Shown here in pieces: positions 30,616 to 40,925 of a stretch of DNA of 64,000 nt (position 1 is the stretch's first letter; each line of letters opens with the position of its first letter). Position numbers and translations under genes: made by a program. The notes beneath the pieces were generated by a model. It saw only the letters and a program-made list of their open reading frames with translations, was not told the origin of the DNA and did no database searches. Origin of the DNA: an uncultured Alphaproteobacteria bacterium (GTDB taxonomy: Bacteria > Pseudomonadota > Alphaproteobacteria > HIMB59 > GCA-002718135); NCBI GenBank assembly GCA_902560675.1, contig CACEMP010000002.1, positions 118,994 through 182,993 on the forward strand, written 5' to 3'.

Positions 30616-31793
30616 TGTCAGAAATTAATTTTGATCCAGTTACTCTTACACAATCCTTGGTTAAATGTGCAAGTGTAACTCCAAAAGATGAGGGCGCTTT
30701 AACAGTCGTTGAAAATCATCTAAGTGCTATAGGATGTGACTGTCATCCATTAACTTTCTCTGGAAACAATTCTTATGAAGTAAAAAATTTATTTGCAACT
30801 ATAGGAAATGAAGGAAAACATTTTGCTTATGCTGGTCACACAGATGTAGTACCAGTAGGAAATGAAAGTTCTTGGAAATATCCTCCTTTTTCAGCAAAAA
30901 TAGATGATGGTAAACTTTATGGAAGAGGTAGTGAAGATATGAAAAGTAGTGTTGCTTGTTTCATCAGTGCTGCTAAAAGATTTGTAGATAAATATAAAAA
31001 TATTCCAGGTAAGATTTCATTTATTATTACAGGAGATGAAGAAAGAGATTCTGTAAACGGCACACCAAGAATTCTAGAATGGGCAAGTAAACAAAATTAT
31101 AAATTTGATCATTGTCTTGTTGGTGAACCAACTTCTAAAAATGAGGTCGGCGATAAAGTAAAAATTGGAAGAAGAGGATCAGTGAGTTTCTTTTTTCAGG
31201 TAAAAGGTATTCAAGGACATACGGCGAATTCACATTTAGCTGAAAATTCTTCACATCACTTAGTGAATTTATTAAATAGCATATTAGAAGAACCACTAGA
31301 TGAAGGTAATGAAAATTTTTTACCAACATCAGTTCAAATCGCTACTATTGATATTGGCAATCCTGTTCAAAACGTAATTCCAGAATTAGCTAAAGCAACA
31401 GTTAATATTAGATTTAATGATATGCACTCATCTGACTCACTTATAAAATGGATTGATAATAAAATAGAAAAGATTTTCTCTAAATTGGAAAATGCTAGTT
31501 GTACTTATACATATGATGCAACAGCTGAATCATTTCTAAACAAAGCAGGTGATTTATATAATATTATTTCAAAATCAATTTCTGATGTTACAGGCAGAAA
31601 TAGACCGCCTGAGCAAGCAACCGATGGTGGTACTTCTGATGCAAGATATATAAAGAACTATTGTGAAGTAGTAGAGTTAGGTCTTAGAAATCAAACTCTT
31701 CATAAAGTAGATGAATTTGTTTTTGTTGAAGATATTATTAAATTAGAAAATATTTATTTTAGAATTTTAGAAAATTATTTTGATGTCAATTAA
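30615..31793 (+). CDS. dapE: Succinyl-diaminopimelate desuccinylase
   Basis: M20 peptidase motifs: FAYAGHTDVVPVG, YGRGSEDMKSSVACFISAA, TDGGTSDARYIK. Confidence 0.97.
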   Translation: MSEINFDPVTLTQSLVKCASVTPKDEGALTVVENHLSAIGCDCHPLTFSGNNSYEVKNLFATIGNEGKHFAYAGHTDVVPVGNESSWKYPPFSAKIDDGKLYGRGSEDMKSSVACFISAAKRFVDKYKNIPGKISFIITGDEERDSVNGTPRILEWASKQNYKFDHCLVGEPTSKNEVGDKVKIGRRGSVSFFFQVKGIQGHTANSHLAENSSHHLVNLLNSILEEPLDEGNENFLPTSVQIATIDIGNPVQNVIPELAKATVNIRFNDMHSSDSLIKWIDNKIEKIFSKLENASCTYTYDATAESFLNKAGDLYNIISKSISDVTGRNRPPEQATDGGTSDARYIKNYCEVVELGLRNQTLHKVDEFVFVEDIIKLENIYFRILENYFDVN

Positions 31794-32722
31794 TATCCAT
31801 CAGATGGATTAACATCTGATTTTACATTTTTATTTTTTCTTAGTTTTTTATATTTGGAGTACATATATTTAACAGATGGCTCTATAGCTGTTACACCTGC
31901 AACGTGTGGAGTGATGGTAACATTTGGCAGTTTCCAAAATTGACTACTTGATTTTAAAGGTTCATCTTTAAAAACATCCAAATAAGCATAAAAATTTTTG
32001 TTTTTCTTTAAATGATTTAGAAGGTGTTTCTCTTCAATTGCATTTCCTCTGCCAATATTTATTAAACAAGAATTTTCTTTCATTTTCTCTAAAAAGTTTT
32101 TATCTATTATATTATTTGTTTGAGCTGTTGATGGTAGAATAGAAATAATAATATCAGAACTTTTGATAAAACTAATAATATTTTTACCCGTATATATTTT
32201 TACATTTTTTACTTTTGCTCGATTTTTTTTATATGCAATAACATTATAATTTAATCTATTCAGTAGTTTTGCAATATGATTACCAAGAAAGCCTAGGCCT
32301 AGAATACCTACTGTTAAATTTTTATTATCAATTGGTGTCCTTTCACCAGACCAGTATTTTTTGCTTTGAGAATTTTGAAAAATTTTAAAATTTAATTGAT
32401 AATTTAATATTTGAGCTAGAGAATAATTGGCAATTCTCTCCCCCATTTCTTCATCTTTTATTCTGATTATGGGAATTTTTTTATTATAATTTTTAAGTTT
32501 TAGAATGTGATCTACTCCAGCTCCCATAGAGAAAATTACTTGGAGATTTTTTAGTCTTGAAAGAATGTTATCTGGTAGATTCCAAATAATTGCACAATTT
32601 ACATCATTAAAATTTTTATAATCTTTGATAGAAATTATTTTTTCATTTTTAAAATATTTTTTTATTGTATTTTTCCAAACATCAATTTTATCAAAAGTTG
32701 TGTTATGAAATAAAATAGTCAT
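31790..32722 (-). CDS. D-isomer 2-hydroxyacid dehydrogenase (glyoxylate/hydroxypyruvate reductase A-like)
   Basis: GILGLGFLGNHIAKLL, INIGRGNAIEEKHLL, DVFKDEPL, TPHVAGVT. Confidence 0.88.
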   Translation of the reverse strand: MTILFHNTTFDKIDVWKNTIKKYFKNEKIISIKDYKNFNDVNCAIIWNLPDNILSRLKNLQVIFSMGAGVDHILKLKNYNKKIPIIRIKDEEMGERIANYSLAQILNYQLNFKIFQNSQSKKYWSGERTPIDNKNLTVGILGLGFLGNHIAKLLNRLNYNVIAYKKNRAKVKNVKIYTGKNIISFIKSSDIIISILPSTAQTNNIIDKNFLEKMKENSCLINIGRGNAIEEKHLLNHLKKNKNFYAYLDVFKDEPLKSSSQFWKLPNVTITPHVAGVTAIEPSVKYMYSKYKKLRKNKNVKSDVNPSDGY

Positions 32723-33822
32723 TGAATTTCATCTATCAACTTATTATATTTTGCTACTTGTTTTTCCCAGTTTAATTCATTTTCTGCTCTATTTTTTGCA
32801 TTTTGTCCTAATTCAATTCTATTTTGTTTGTTCTGAACTAAATTCTTTATTGATTCATCTAATTCATTAAAATTATTAATAATTAACCCTGTTTTATTAT
32901 GCAATACAGCTTCAGGAGTGCCTCCAACATTTGAGGCAATTGAAGGAATTCCATATTGTGCTGCTTCAATGTATGCGATTCCAAAACCTTCAATAGAATT
33001 TGCATGAGTTTCATCTATTGTTGGCATGATCATAATATCAGTCTTAGAAAAAATGAATTTTTTTTGATTTTCATTTATTGTTCCAACTAACTTCACATTT
33101 GATTCTAGATTATAATTTTTTATTTCTACTTTTATATTCTCTAACTGGTCACCTTCGCCAGCAATTATATATTGAATATCTGGATAAATTTTTTTTAAAT
33201 TAAAAATAGATTTAAGAATATACAAATGTCCTTTTCTTTTTTCTAGTCTTGCAAGAGTAAGCAACGTTGGATAACTATCATCTAAATCTATTGCTTGTTC
33301 TATAATATTCCTAGTAGATTTTACGCCTGGATAGATAACCTCAATTTTTTTAAAGTTTTCACTTATTTTTGAAAGTAAGTTTTTAGTATATGATGAATTT
33401 ACCACTAATGCGTTTGCTAATTCTAAAACTTTCTTTATTCGTTTATGATGATTATTGTTTTTGATTATTATTTCGTTTCCATGAACAAGACTAATAATTG
33501 GGATTTTTTTCTTTTTTAAAAAATTAATTGGCAACTCAAGACTTTTCCAACTATCAGTGATGACTGCTTCAATATTATTTGAAGAACAAATATTTTTAAG
33601 TTGATTAAATTTATTTCTTTTTCTTAAAAATTTTAAACCTTTATATCTTAATATTGAAAAATTTTTATTTTTTTTATCAAACTCTAAATCTTTAGCACTG
33701 TCTTGTTGGTCAGCTAAGACCCTTACATCGTGTTTTAGACTTAAATTTAATGCTATGTCATACATCAATGTTTCAATTCCCCCTACTCTAGATGGAAAAC
33801 ATTGTGTTAAAATAATAATCAT
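32719..33822 (-). CDS. Glycosyltransferase family 4 protein
   Basis: Retaining GT-B features: RVGGIETLMYDIA, TLARLEKRKGHLYIL, EGFGIAYIEAAQYGIPSIASNVGGTPEAV. Confidence 0.9.
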   Translation of the reverse strand: MIIILTQCFPSRVGGIETLMYDIALNLSLKHDVRVLADQQDSAKDLEFDKKNKNFSILRYKGLKFLRKRNKFNQLKNICSSNNIEAVITDSWKSLELPINFLKKKKIPIISLVHGNEIIIKNNNHHKRIKKVLELANALVVNSSYTKNLLSKISENFKKIEVIYPGVKSTRNIIEQAIDLDDSYPTLLTLARLEKRKGHLYILKSIFNLKKIYPDIQYIIAGEGDQLENIKVEIKNYNLESNVKLVGTINENQKKFIFSKTDIMIMPTIDETHANSIEGFGIAYIEAAQYGIPSIASNVGGTPEAVLHNKTGLIINNFNELDESIKNLVQNKQNRIELGQNAKNRAENELNWEKQVAKYNKLIDEIQ

Positions 33823-34024
33823 TGAAAGTTAAAATATTTTAAAATTTATGAAGTATTAATGTACAAAGTCAATCAGGAACAATAATTTTAATCATTATTA
33901 ACTAATTTGAGTACATTTAAGTTTTTTTATATATTTATATATGCAATTTTTGCATATTAAAATTCATAATTTTATACTTTGATTGCATAGAATAATTACT
34001 ATTTCATAAGTGAAAGGAAAAATA

Positions 34025-34201
34025 ATGATTAATGTATTTAACTTTTTTAACAAAGTTTACGAGGATTTAAGTGACAAAAACTACAATATTGATGAGGATT
34101 TAGTTAAATATTTCAAATCTGAATATGGAAAAGAGTGGAAAATTGAACTAGACAAACATCTCCTAAGAACTGAATTTGATATTAATAAGAAAGTCGCATA
34201 A
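34025..34201 (+). CDS. Small hypothetical protein (58 aa)
   Basis: Internal ATG 34025 of the supplied ORF preceded by GAAAGGAAAAATA: MINVFNFFNKVYEDLSDKNYNIDEDLVKYFKSEYGKEWKIELDKHLLRTEFDINKKVA. Confidence 0.55.
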   Translation: MINVFNFFNKVYEDLSDKNYNIDEDLVKYFKSEYGKEWKIELDKHLLRTEFDINKKVA

Positions 34202-34214
34202 TTGGCCGCTTTTG

Positions 34215-35978
34215 TTAAACTTCAGAAGTTACCTCTTTAAGCCAGTCTTTCTCTCTCTTTTCAAGGTACGTTTCCAATGTATAGTACACCTTTTTATGAT
34301 ATTTATTTAACCAATGTTTTTCAATTTGATTGAGCATACTACTATTAATGAGATCCAGATCTATTGGACACCAAGAAATGTTTTCAAAGTATAATTTTTT
34401 ATTATTATTCTCTTTTATCACAACTAAATTTTCTATTCTTATGCCATATTCATTTTCTTTATAGTATCCAGGTTCATTGGATAAAATCATTCCTGAAAGC
34501 AACTCAACGCTATCAAACATTGATTTTTTTGCAATACGTTGTGGGGCTTCATGGACACTCAAAAAACTTCCTATACCGTGGCCTGTCCCATGATCATAAT
34601 CTAAATTAATTTCTTGCAGACTTTTTCTTGCTAGATAATCAATATCAGTTCCTTTTGTTCCCTTTTCAAAAACATGATTTGATAAGGCAATATGACCCTT
34701 AAGAACTCTTGTAAATCTATCTTTTTGTTCAGTTGTTGCTTCACCTAAAATTATAGTTCTTGTTATATCAGTTGTTCCATCAAAATATTGCCCTCCTGAG
34801 TCAACAAGGTAAATATTATTATCCGAGAAAGATGATTTTCCTTCTTCAGTAACACGGTAATGAGGAAGGGCTGCATTTTTATCAATCGCTGATATTGTAT
34901 CAAAAGATAGAGAATGAAATAATTCATTTTTTCTTCGAAGACTTTCTAAATGTTGTGCAACACTTATTTCATCATTAGATTTAGGATCCATGATATTTTT
35001 CAACCAATAAATATATTTAGTAATACTAACACCATCTCTTATATGTGCTTTTTTGGCTCCATCTAGTTCAGTTTCATTTTTGACAGCTTTTAACAAAATA
35101 CATGGATTAACTAAATTTTTAGTATTTATTTTTCGTTTTCTTAAAAGATCTAAAAAATAATAAGTGGTGGAATTAAAATCTAAACCAATTGATTCAGATG
35201 AATTAATATTATTAAAAATTGATCGGATGTTTTCTATATTATTAATATTTATTAGTGTTTGGATTTCCTTTTTTAGTATTTCTGGCATTGCAGACTCTTT
35301 AATATACAAAGAGTGTTTATTATTTTTTGAAATTAGAAGATAAGAATAAAGCAGTGGTGTATATTTAATATCATCTGCTCTTAAATTTAATAGCCAAGCA
35401 ATATTATCAAGCCCAGAAACAAAGTAATGATCAATTTCATTTTGATCTAGAAATTTTTTTAAAATATCTAATTTTTCACGTCTGCCCTGACCAGCAAAAC
35501 TTGTTGGGTGATCAAATATATCCGTATACTCAGTTTTTGGTTGATTTTCCCATATTAAATCAACAAAATTTTTATCTATTAGTTGGAGTCGAGATGTTGA
35601 ATTCTCTAATAATTTAAACACTTTTTCAATTTCTATAATTGAATGAAGAGTTGGATCTAATGCAATTTTTAATTTTTTTTCTAATAAAATTTTTTCTAAA
35701 TCTCTCCAAAAGCTATTTAAGTGTTTTGCTTGAATCTCTTCGGCATTAATTTGAGTATTTGCTTGAAAAGTATATCGTCCATCAACATACAAGAATGCAT
35801 CTGTTGGTGTTATAATTGCTTTTCCTGCTGAGCCAGAAAAGTTTGTTATAAAATTTAATCTTTCTGCATTTGGAGAAATATACTCATTTAAATATTCATC
35901 ACTTCTATTAATGACAAATATATCGGTATCATTTTCTTTTAATAGATTTTGTAATTTTTTTAAATTTGATTGATTCAT
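34215..35978 (-). CDS. Xaa-Pro aminopeptidase (M24B)
   Basis: Creatinase N domain and M24 motifs: YLVDSGGQYFDGTTDITRTI, DHGTGHGIGSFLSVHEAPQ, LSNEPGYYKENEYGIRIENLV. Confidence 0.95.
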   Translation of the reverse strand: MNQSNLKKLQNLLKENDTDIFVINRSDEYLNEYISPNAERLNFITNFSGSAGKAIITPTDAFLYVDGRYTFQANTQINAEEIQAKHLNSFWRDLEKILLEKKLKIALDPTLHSIIEIEKVFKLLENSTSRLQLIDKNFVDLIWENQPKTEYTDIFDHPTSFAGQGRREKLDILKKFLDQNEIDHYFVSGLDNIAWLLNLRADDIKYTPLLYSYLLISKNNKHSLYIKESAMPEILKKEIQTLININNIENIRSIFNNINSSESIGLDFNSTTYYFLDLLRKRKINTKNLVNPCILLKAVKNETELDGAKKAHIRDGVSITKYIYWLKNIMDPKSNDEISVAQHLESLRRKNELFHSLSFDTISAIDKNAALPHYRVTEEGKSSFSDNNIYLVDSGGQYFDGTTDITRTIILGEATTEQKDRFTRVLKGHIALSNHVFEKGTKGTDIDYLARKSLQEINLDYDHGTGHGIGSFLSVHEAPQRIAKKSMFDSVELLSGMILSNEPGYYKENEYGIRIENLVVIKENNNKKLYFENISWCPIDLDLINSSMLNQIEKHWLNKYHKKVYYTLETYLEKREKDWLKEVTSEV

Positions 35979-36943
35979 TATAGCTTATTAAATAAACTTA
36001 AATCGATATTACCACCAGAAATCATAACTATAATTTTTTTATTTTTGATATCAATTTTATTATTTAATACTGCAGCTGCTGCAACTGCTCCACCTGGTTC
36101 CACTACTATTTTAAGCTGCTCAGCTAATAAAATTATGGTCTTTGTTACTTCTTCATCAGAAACACTTAATCCTCCGTCAAGATTATTCGAATTAATTTGA
36201 AAGGTTATATTTCCAGGTTTAGGTGCTAATAGTGCGTCACAAAAAGATTTAGCACTTTTTTTATTTTCTATAATTTTGCCAGCTTCTAATGATTTTTTTG
36301 TATCATCAAATTCATCGGGCTCTACAGAATATGATTTAATATTTGGATAAAAATGTTTTAAATATGTTGATGTTCCTGCAATAAGCCCTCCACCTCCACA
36401 ACAACATAAATACAGATCAGGTTCAATTGATTGCTCTTTCAAATCATTTACAATTTCGATAGCTGCAGTTCCCTGACCAGCAATTATATCTTCATCATCA
36501 TAGGGTTTAATTAGAGCTCTATTATCTTTCTTTTGAATTTCATTTCCTATCTCTTCTCTACTTTGAAAGTAACTGTCATATAAAATTACCTCTGCTCCAT
36601 ATTTTTTTGTATTTTCAATTTTTATTTGAGGTGCAGTTTTAGGCATTATTATCTTTGCACTAATGGTATTAATCATAGATGCGTAGGCAACAGCTTGTGC
36701 ATGATTACCTGATGAATATGCTACTACACCTGAGTCTTTTACAGTTTCTATTAATTTTGTAATTTTATGTATAGCTCCACGTAGTTTAAATGATCCAGTA
36801 TTTTGTAAATTTTCAAGTTTAAAATAAATTTCAGCTTGTAAAAGATTATTTATGTAATCATTAGTTACCAAAGGAGTTTTTGTTACCTTTTGGTTGATTA
36901 ATTTATAAGCATTATCAACATTTAAATAGCTAAAATTGGTCAT
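35978..36943 (-). CDS. Threonine/serine dehydratase (PLP fold-type II)
   Basis: FKLENLQNTGSFKLRGA, VAYSSGNHAQAVAYA, CCCGGGGLIAGTSTYLK, VEPGGAVAAAAVL. Confidence 0.92.
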   Translation of the reverse strand: MTNFSYLNVDNAYKLINQKVTKTPLVTNDYINNLLQAEIYFKLENLQNTGSFKLRGAIHKITKLIETVKDSGVVAYSSGNHAQAVAYASMINTISAKIIMPKTAPQIKIENTKKYGAEVILYDSYFQSREEIGNEIQKKDNRALIKPYDDEDIIAGQGTAAIEIVNDLKEQSIEPDLYLCCCGGGGLIAGTSTYLKHFYPNIKSYSVEPDEFDDTKKSLEAGKIIENKKSAKSFCDALLAPKPGNITFQINSNNLDGGLSVSDEEVTKTIILLAEQLKIVVEPGGAVAAAAVLNNKIDIKNKKIIVMISGGNIDLSLFNKL

Positions 36944-37004
36944 AATTTTAAAGTTTTACATCGTTTTAATGGAATAAACTAAAAAAAAATATATGTATAT
37001 TATC

Positions 37005-37277
37005 ATGGAACAGAACAAAGTAACTTCGCCTTGCATTAGCGTATGTAAAACAGACCCAATCTCAGGGTATTGCTACGGTTGTGGAAGAACCAATGAAGAG
37101 AAAGATATTTGGAAAGATGAAAATACTTCAAATGAATGGAAACAAAATAATTTATCTGAACTAAAATCTAGATTTTCAGATTGGCAGTTAAAGGCATTTG
37201 AAGAATCATATAAATCCAAAGTTGAAACGGGTTTATCTCTTATCAAAAAAAAATTAGCAGAAAATCGTAAAAATTGA
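37005..37277 (+). CDS. DUF1289 domain protein
   Basis: CISVCKTDPISGYCYGCGRTNEE; start adjusted to ATG 37005. Confidence 0.9.
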   Translation: MEQNKVTSPCISVCKTDPISGYCYGCGRTNEEKDIWKDENTSNEWKQNNLSELKSRFSDWQLKAFEESYKSKVETGLSLIKKKLAENRKN

Positions 37278-37837
37278 AAAGTTTAATAATTTTTGTTTTT
37301 ATTTTATTTTTTTCATTCAATCTTCAATCTCAGAATAAAATGATACTTGATAAATTAGAAACACCCGGAATTTCTTCTCAAGGTCAAAATTGGGCCTTTT
37401 TTACTGATGGAGTAATGGGTGGATTATCCCAAGGTAAAGCGATCATATCAAAAGTTAATGATGTTAATTGTTATCATATGACAGGAGATGTAACGACTGA
37501 AAATAATGGTGGCTTTATTCAAATAAGAAATCAATTAAAACCTTCAATATCAACAGAAGAGTTTGAGGGTGTTTATTTTAAAGTGTTTGGAAATAATGAA
37601 GAGTATTCAATTCATGTAAGAACCGCTCTCACAATGGCTCCATGGCAATATTATAAATATAGTTTTAAAACTAATTCTAAGTGGACAGTAATAAAAGCAC
37701 CATTTAGTGAATTTAAAAAATCAAATGCATATCAGCCTAAAAAATTAGTGGGTCAAAATATCAAGACATTAGGGCTAGTTGCCGGATTTAAAGATTTTCA
37801 AGCAGATATCTGTTTATCAGAAATCGGCTTTTATTAA
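37274..37837 (+). CDS. CIA30-family protein
   Basis: Signal peptide; WAFFTDGVMGGLSQGKAII, GGFIQIRNQL, FSEFKKS; supplied start ATG/TTG context not resolved. Confidence 0.82.
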   Translation: MKSLIIFVFILFFSFNLQSQNKMILDKLETPGISSQGQNWAFFTDGVMGGLSQGKAIISKVNDVNCYHMTGDVTTENNGGFIQIRNQLKPSISTEEFEGVYFKVFGNNEEYSIHVRTALTMAPWQYYKYSFKTNSKWTVIKAPFSEFKKSNAYQPKKLVGQNIKTLGLVAGFKDFQADICLSEIGFY

Positions 37838-38568
37838 TAATCAATTTTGATTAAATATAATCCTTCTGGAGGTGCAGTGACTCCTGCATATTCTCTTTTT
37901 TTGGATTGAATAATTTCTGAAATAGATTTTTCTATTTTATTTAATCCTATGTCGACTAGTGTCCCGACCATAATTCTAACTTGAGAATGTAAAAAGGATT
38001 TAGCTGATATTAAAAAATTTATTTCATCACAATCAAAATTTATATCTAGCGAATTGATAGATTTAATTGGTGATTTTGATTGGCAATTTATTGACCTAAA
38101 AGCAGATAAATCAAATTTGCCTATAAATTGTTGTGATTGTTTTATTATTTTTTCAGTATTTATTTTTTTATGTACACACCAAACTTTGTTTTGCTCTAAT
38201 GTAATTGGCGATCTTCTATTTATGATCTTGTATTCATACCATCTCAATTTTGCTGAAAATCTAGAGTTGAAATCTTTATTAACCTCTTCAGCATGTAAAA
38301 TAGATATGGGTTGGGGTCTTAGATAATGATTAATGCCATCTCTAATGGTATCGCTATCAAAATGTTGCTCTAATTCAAAATTAGCTACCTGTCCTCTTGC
38401 ATGAACGCCTGCATCTGTTCGACCAGCTCCAAAAAGTGTTATTTTTTGTTTTGATAGTTTTTCTATTGCTTCTTCAACCAATTGTTGAATAGAAGTGCCA
38501 TTTTCTTGACGTTGCCAACCAACATAATTAGTCCCATCATATTCTAATGTTATCTTGTAGTTATGCAT
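37834..38568 (-). CDS. truA: tRNA pseudouridine(38-40) synthase
   Basis: LEYDGTNYVGWQRQENGTSIQQ, GAGRTDAGVHARGQVANF, SFLHSQVRIMVGTLVDIG. Confidence 0.97.
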   Translation of the reverse strand: MHNYKITLEYDGTNYVGWQRQENGTSIQQLVEEAIEKLSKQKITLFGAGRTDAGVHARGQVANFELEQHFDSDTIRDGINHYLRPQPISILHAEEVNKDFNSRFSAKLRWYEYKIINRRSPITLEQNKVWCVHKKINTEKIIKQSQQFIGKFDLSAFRSINCQSKSPIKSINSLDINFDCDEINFLISAKSFLHSQVRIMVGTLVDIGLNKIEKSISEIIQSKKREYAGVTAPPEGLYLIKIDY

Positions 38569-39484
38569 TTATTATTTCATTGATCTTAAAGCTATAGCCA
38601 CGAAGAAAATCATCTTTAGAAATAATATTTTTACCTTCTCTTTGTAAAATTAGTGGCTCAATACTTCCGTCATTGCAACCAATATCAAATGTCTGATTGA
38701 GAATTGTCGATGCATTACCAATAGAATTTGATTTTCTTGCTTTAATAATCTTAATTCTTTCATTTTGAATAGTAAACCAAGCACCCGGATTAGGAGAGTG
38801 AGCTCTTATAAGATTTAAAACTTCATTTACAGATTTATTAAAATTAATTTTTCTGTTTATTGAAGAAATTTTTTTTGCATATGTAGCATCATTATCATCC
38901 TGATCAGAATAAGAAATTTTTTTATCAAATATAAGAGGAATAGTTTCCACTAATAGCTTTATTCCAGTCTCTGTTAATTTTTGACTTAATTGATTTTTAT
39001 TATAATCATGTTCTATATCTACTTTTTTTTGATTAATAATGGGTCCAGCATCTAGTTTTTCTATTAGTTGTATTATTGATATACCGGTCTCTTTATCTCC
39101 ATTCATTAAAGAATGTTCTATTGGAGCTGCACCCCTCCATCTAGGCAACAAAGATACATGGATATTGATACAACCAAATAGTGGTAAATCTAAAATATCT
39201 TTTGGTAATATTTTACCGTATGCCATGACAATAATTAAATCAGGATTTAATTTTTTTACTGTCTCAATAGTATCTTTATCAAACATATTTGGACAAAAAA
39301 CTTCAATATTATTTTTATTTGCAAGTTGATGGACTTCAGATTCAATTATTTTCATTCCTCTAGATTTTTTTTTTGGAGGTTGTGTAAATACTGCAGAAAT
39401 TATGAAATTACTTTTAATTAAAGCCTCAAGATAGTCAGATGCTATTTTAGGTGAACCCATAAAAATTATTTTTTTATCATTCAT
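38561..39484 (-). CDS. fmt: Methionyl-tRNA formyltransferase
   Basis: IIFMGSPKIASDYLEALI, GCINIHVSLLPRWRGAAPIEHSLMNGDKETGISII. Confidence 0.97.
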   Translation of the reverse strand: MNDKKIIFMGSPKIASDYLEALIKSNFIISAVFTQPPKKKSRGMKIIESEVHQLANKNNIEVFCPNMFDKDTIETVKKLNPDLIIVMAYGKILPKDILDLPLFGCINIHVSLLPRWRGAAPIEHSLMNGDKETGISIIQLIEKLDAGPIINQKKVDIEHDYNKNQLSQKLTETGIKLLVETIPLIFDKKISYSDQDDNDATYAKKISSINRKINFNKSVNEVLNLIRAHSPNPGAWFTIQNERIKIIKARKSNSIGNASTILNQTFDIGCNDGSIEPLILQREGKNIISKDDFLRGYSFKINEIINA

Positions 39485-39993
39485 TATTTTTTGTTTTTTA
39501 AAAATTTTTGTACTTTTTTAATCATTATATTCCTTTTTAATGAAGAAAGATAATCTACAAATAACTTTCCAGAGAGATGATCAATTTCATGTTGTAAAAT
39601 TCTTGATTCCACTCCGCTTACTTCTTTTTTTATTTGTTTGTTTTTTTCATCTAAGTATTCAACTACGATATTTTGAGGTCTTTCAATTTCTGCAAATTGT
39701 TCAGGAAGTGATAAACAACCCTCTTCCATAACAATTTTTTCTTGGGAGTAAGAAACAATATTAGGGTTAAATAATGTATATTGAGTTTCTTTTTTAGTTT
39801 CTTGATCCACAAAAAATATAGTCACTATTTGTTTCAAAATTCCGATTTGATTTGCCGCTAGACCTACACCTGGTGCATTTATCATTATTTGCATCATTTT
39901 TTTTGCAATTTCTTTTTCCTTAGTTCCAACAGATTGAATTTTTTCTGCTTTTTGGCGTAATACTGAATTTGGGACGTAGAGTAATTTATCCAT
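39484..39993 (-). CDS. def: Peptide deformylase
   Basis: GVGLAANQIG, EEGCLSLPE, LQHEIDHLSGKLFVDYLS. Confidence 0.97.
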   Translation of the reverse strand: MDKLLYVPNSVLRQKAEKIQSVGTKEKEIAKKMMQIMINAPGVGLAANQIGILKQIVTIFFVDQETKKETQYTLFNPNIVSYSQEKIVMEEGCLSLPEQFAEIERPQNIVVEYLDEKNKQIKKEVSGVESRILQHEIDHLSGKLFVDYLSSLKRNIMIKKVQKFLKNKK

Positions 39994-39998
39994 TCAAT

Positions 39999-40598
39999 TT
40001 AAGTAATTTTTTTTCTAGATTGAAATGCAGTATTTAATGTGTTTTCATCTAAGTAATGTACTTCTCCACCCATTGGAATACCTTGGGCTAAGCGTGTAAC
40101 ATTTAAGTCTTTATATTGTTCTAACTTTTCAGCAATGACAAAAGATGTTGTTTGGCCTTCAATTGTGGTGCCCAAGGCTAGAATAATTTCTCTGGTTTTG
40201 TTTTTAGAAACTCTTTTTAGTAATTCTTCAAGTTTTATCTCATCAGTTCCTATACCCTGGATAGCAGAAAGAGATCCGCCTAAAACATGGTATAACCCTT
40301 TATAAAATCCAATTTTTTCAAATGTCCATAAATCTGATACATCTTCAACGACACATATAGTTGACTGATCTCTAGAAGAATTAAGACAAATATTGCATGG
40401 ATCTTGCATATCAATATTTCCACATATTTTACATTCATCTATTTTATCAAAAGATAGGTTTAAACTTTCTATTAGCGGCTTTAGGTTTTTATTTTTATTT
40501 TTTAATAAAAATAAAGCAATTCTTTGAGCAGATCTTCTCCCTATACCTGGTAGTTTAGATACATCATTGATTAATTTATCTATTGGTGATTGCTCCAT
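39999..40598 (-). CDS. recR: Recombination protein RecR
   Basis: LPGIGRRSAQRIALFLL, CKICGNIDMQDPCNIC, Toprim region YHVLGGSLSAIQGIG. Confidence 0.97.
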   Translation of the reverse strand: MEQSPIDKLINDVSKLPGIGRRSAQRIALFLLKNKNKNLKPLIESLNLSFDKIDECKICGNIDMQDPCNICLNSSRDQSTICVVEDVSDLWTFEKIGFYKGLYHVLGGSLSAIQGIGTDEIKLEELLKRVSKNKTREIILALGTTIEGQTTSFVIAEKLEQYKDLNVTRLAQGIPMGGEVHYLDENTLNTAFQSRKKIT

Positions 40599-40601
40599 TG
40601 G

Positions 40602-40925
40602 TTAAAAAGGTAATTTCATACCTGGAGGTAATGGTATTCCTCCAGTTAAAGACTTCATATGTTCTTGAGTTACTGTCTCACCTTTTTGCCTAGCATCATT
40701 AATTGCAGCAATAATCAAATCCTCTAAAATTTCTTTTTCATCGTTTTTTAATAGACTATCATCTATATTAATTCTTTTGATTGATCCTTTTGCTGATGCT
40801 ACAACTTTTATAAGACCGCCACCAGAGGCCCCCTCAACCTCAATTTCATTTAGTTTGTCTTGAGCTTCAGTCATTTTTTTTTGAAGTTGTTGCGCTTGTT
40901 TCATCATATTTCCAATATTAACCAT
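40602..40925 (-). CDS. ybaB: YbaB/EbfC nucleoid-associated protein
   Basis: MMKQAQQLQKKMTEAQDKLNEIEVEGASGGGLIKVV; recR-ybaB-dnaX order. Confidence 0.96.
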   Translation of the reverse strand: MVNIGNMMKQAQQLQKKMTEAQDKLNEIEVEGASGGGLIKVVASAKGSIKRINIDDSLLKNDEKEILEDLIIAAINDARQKGETVTQEHMKSLTGGIPLPPGMKLPF

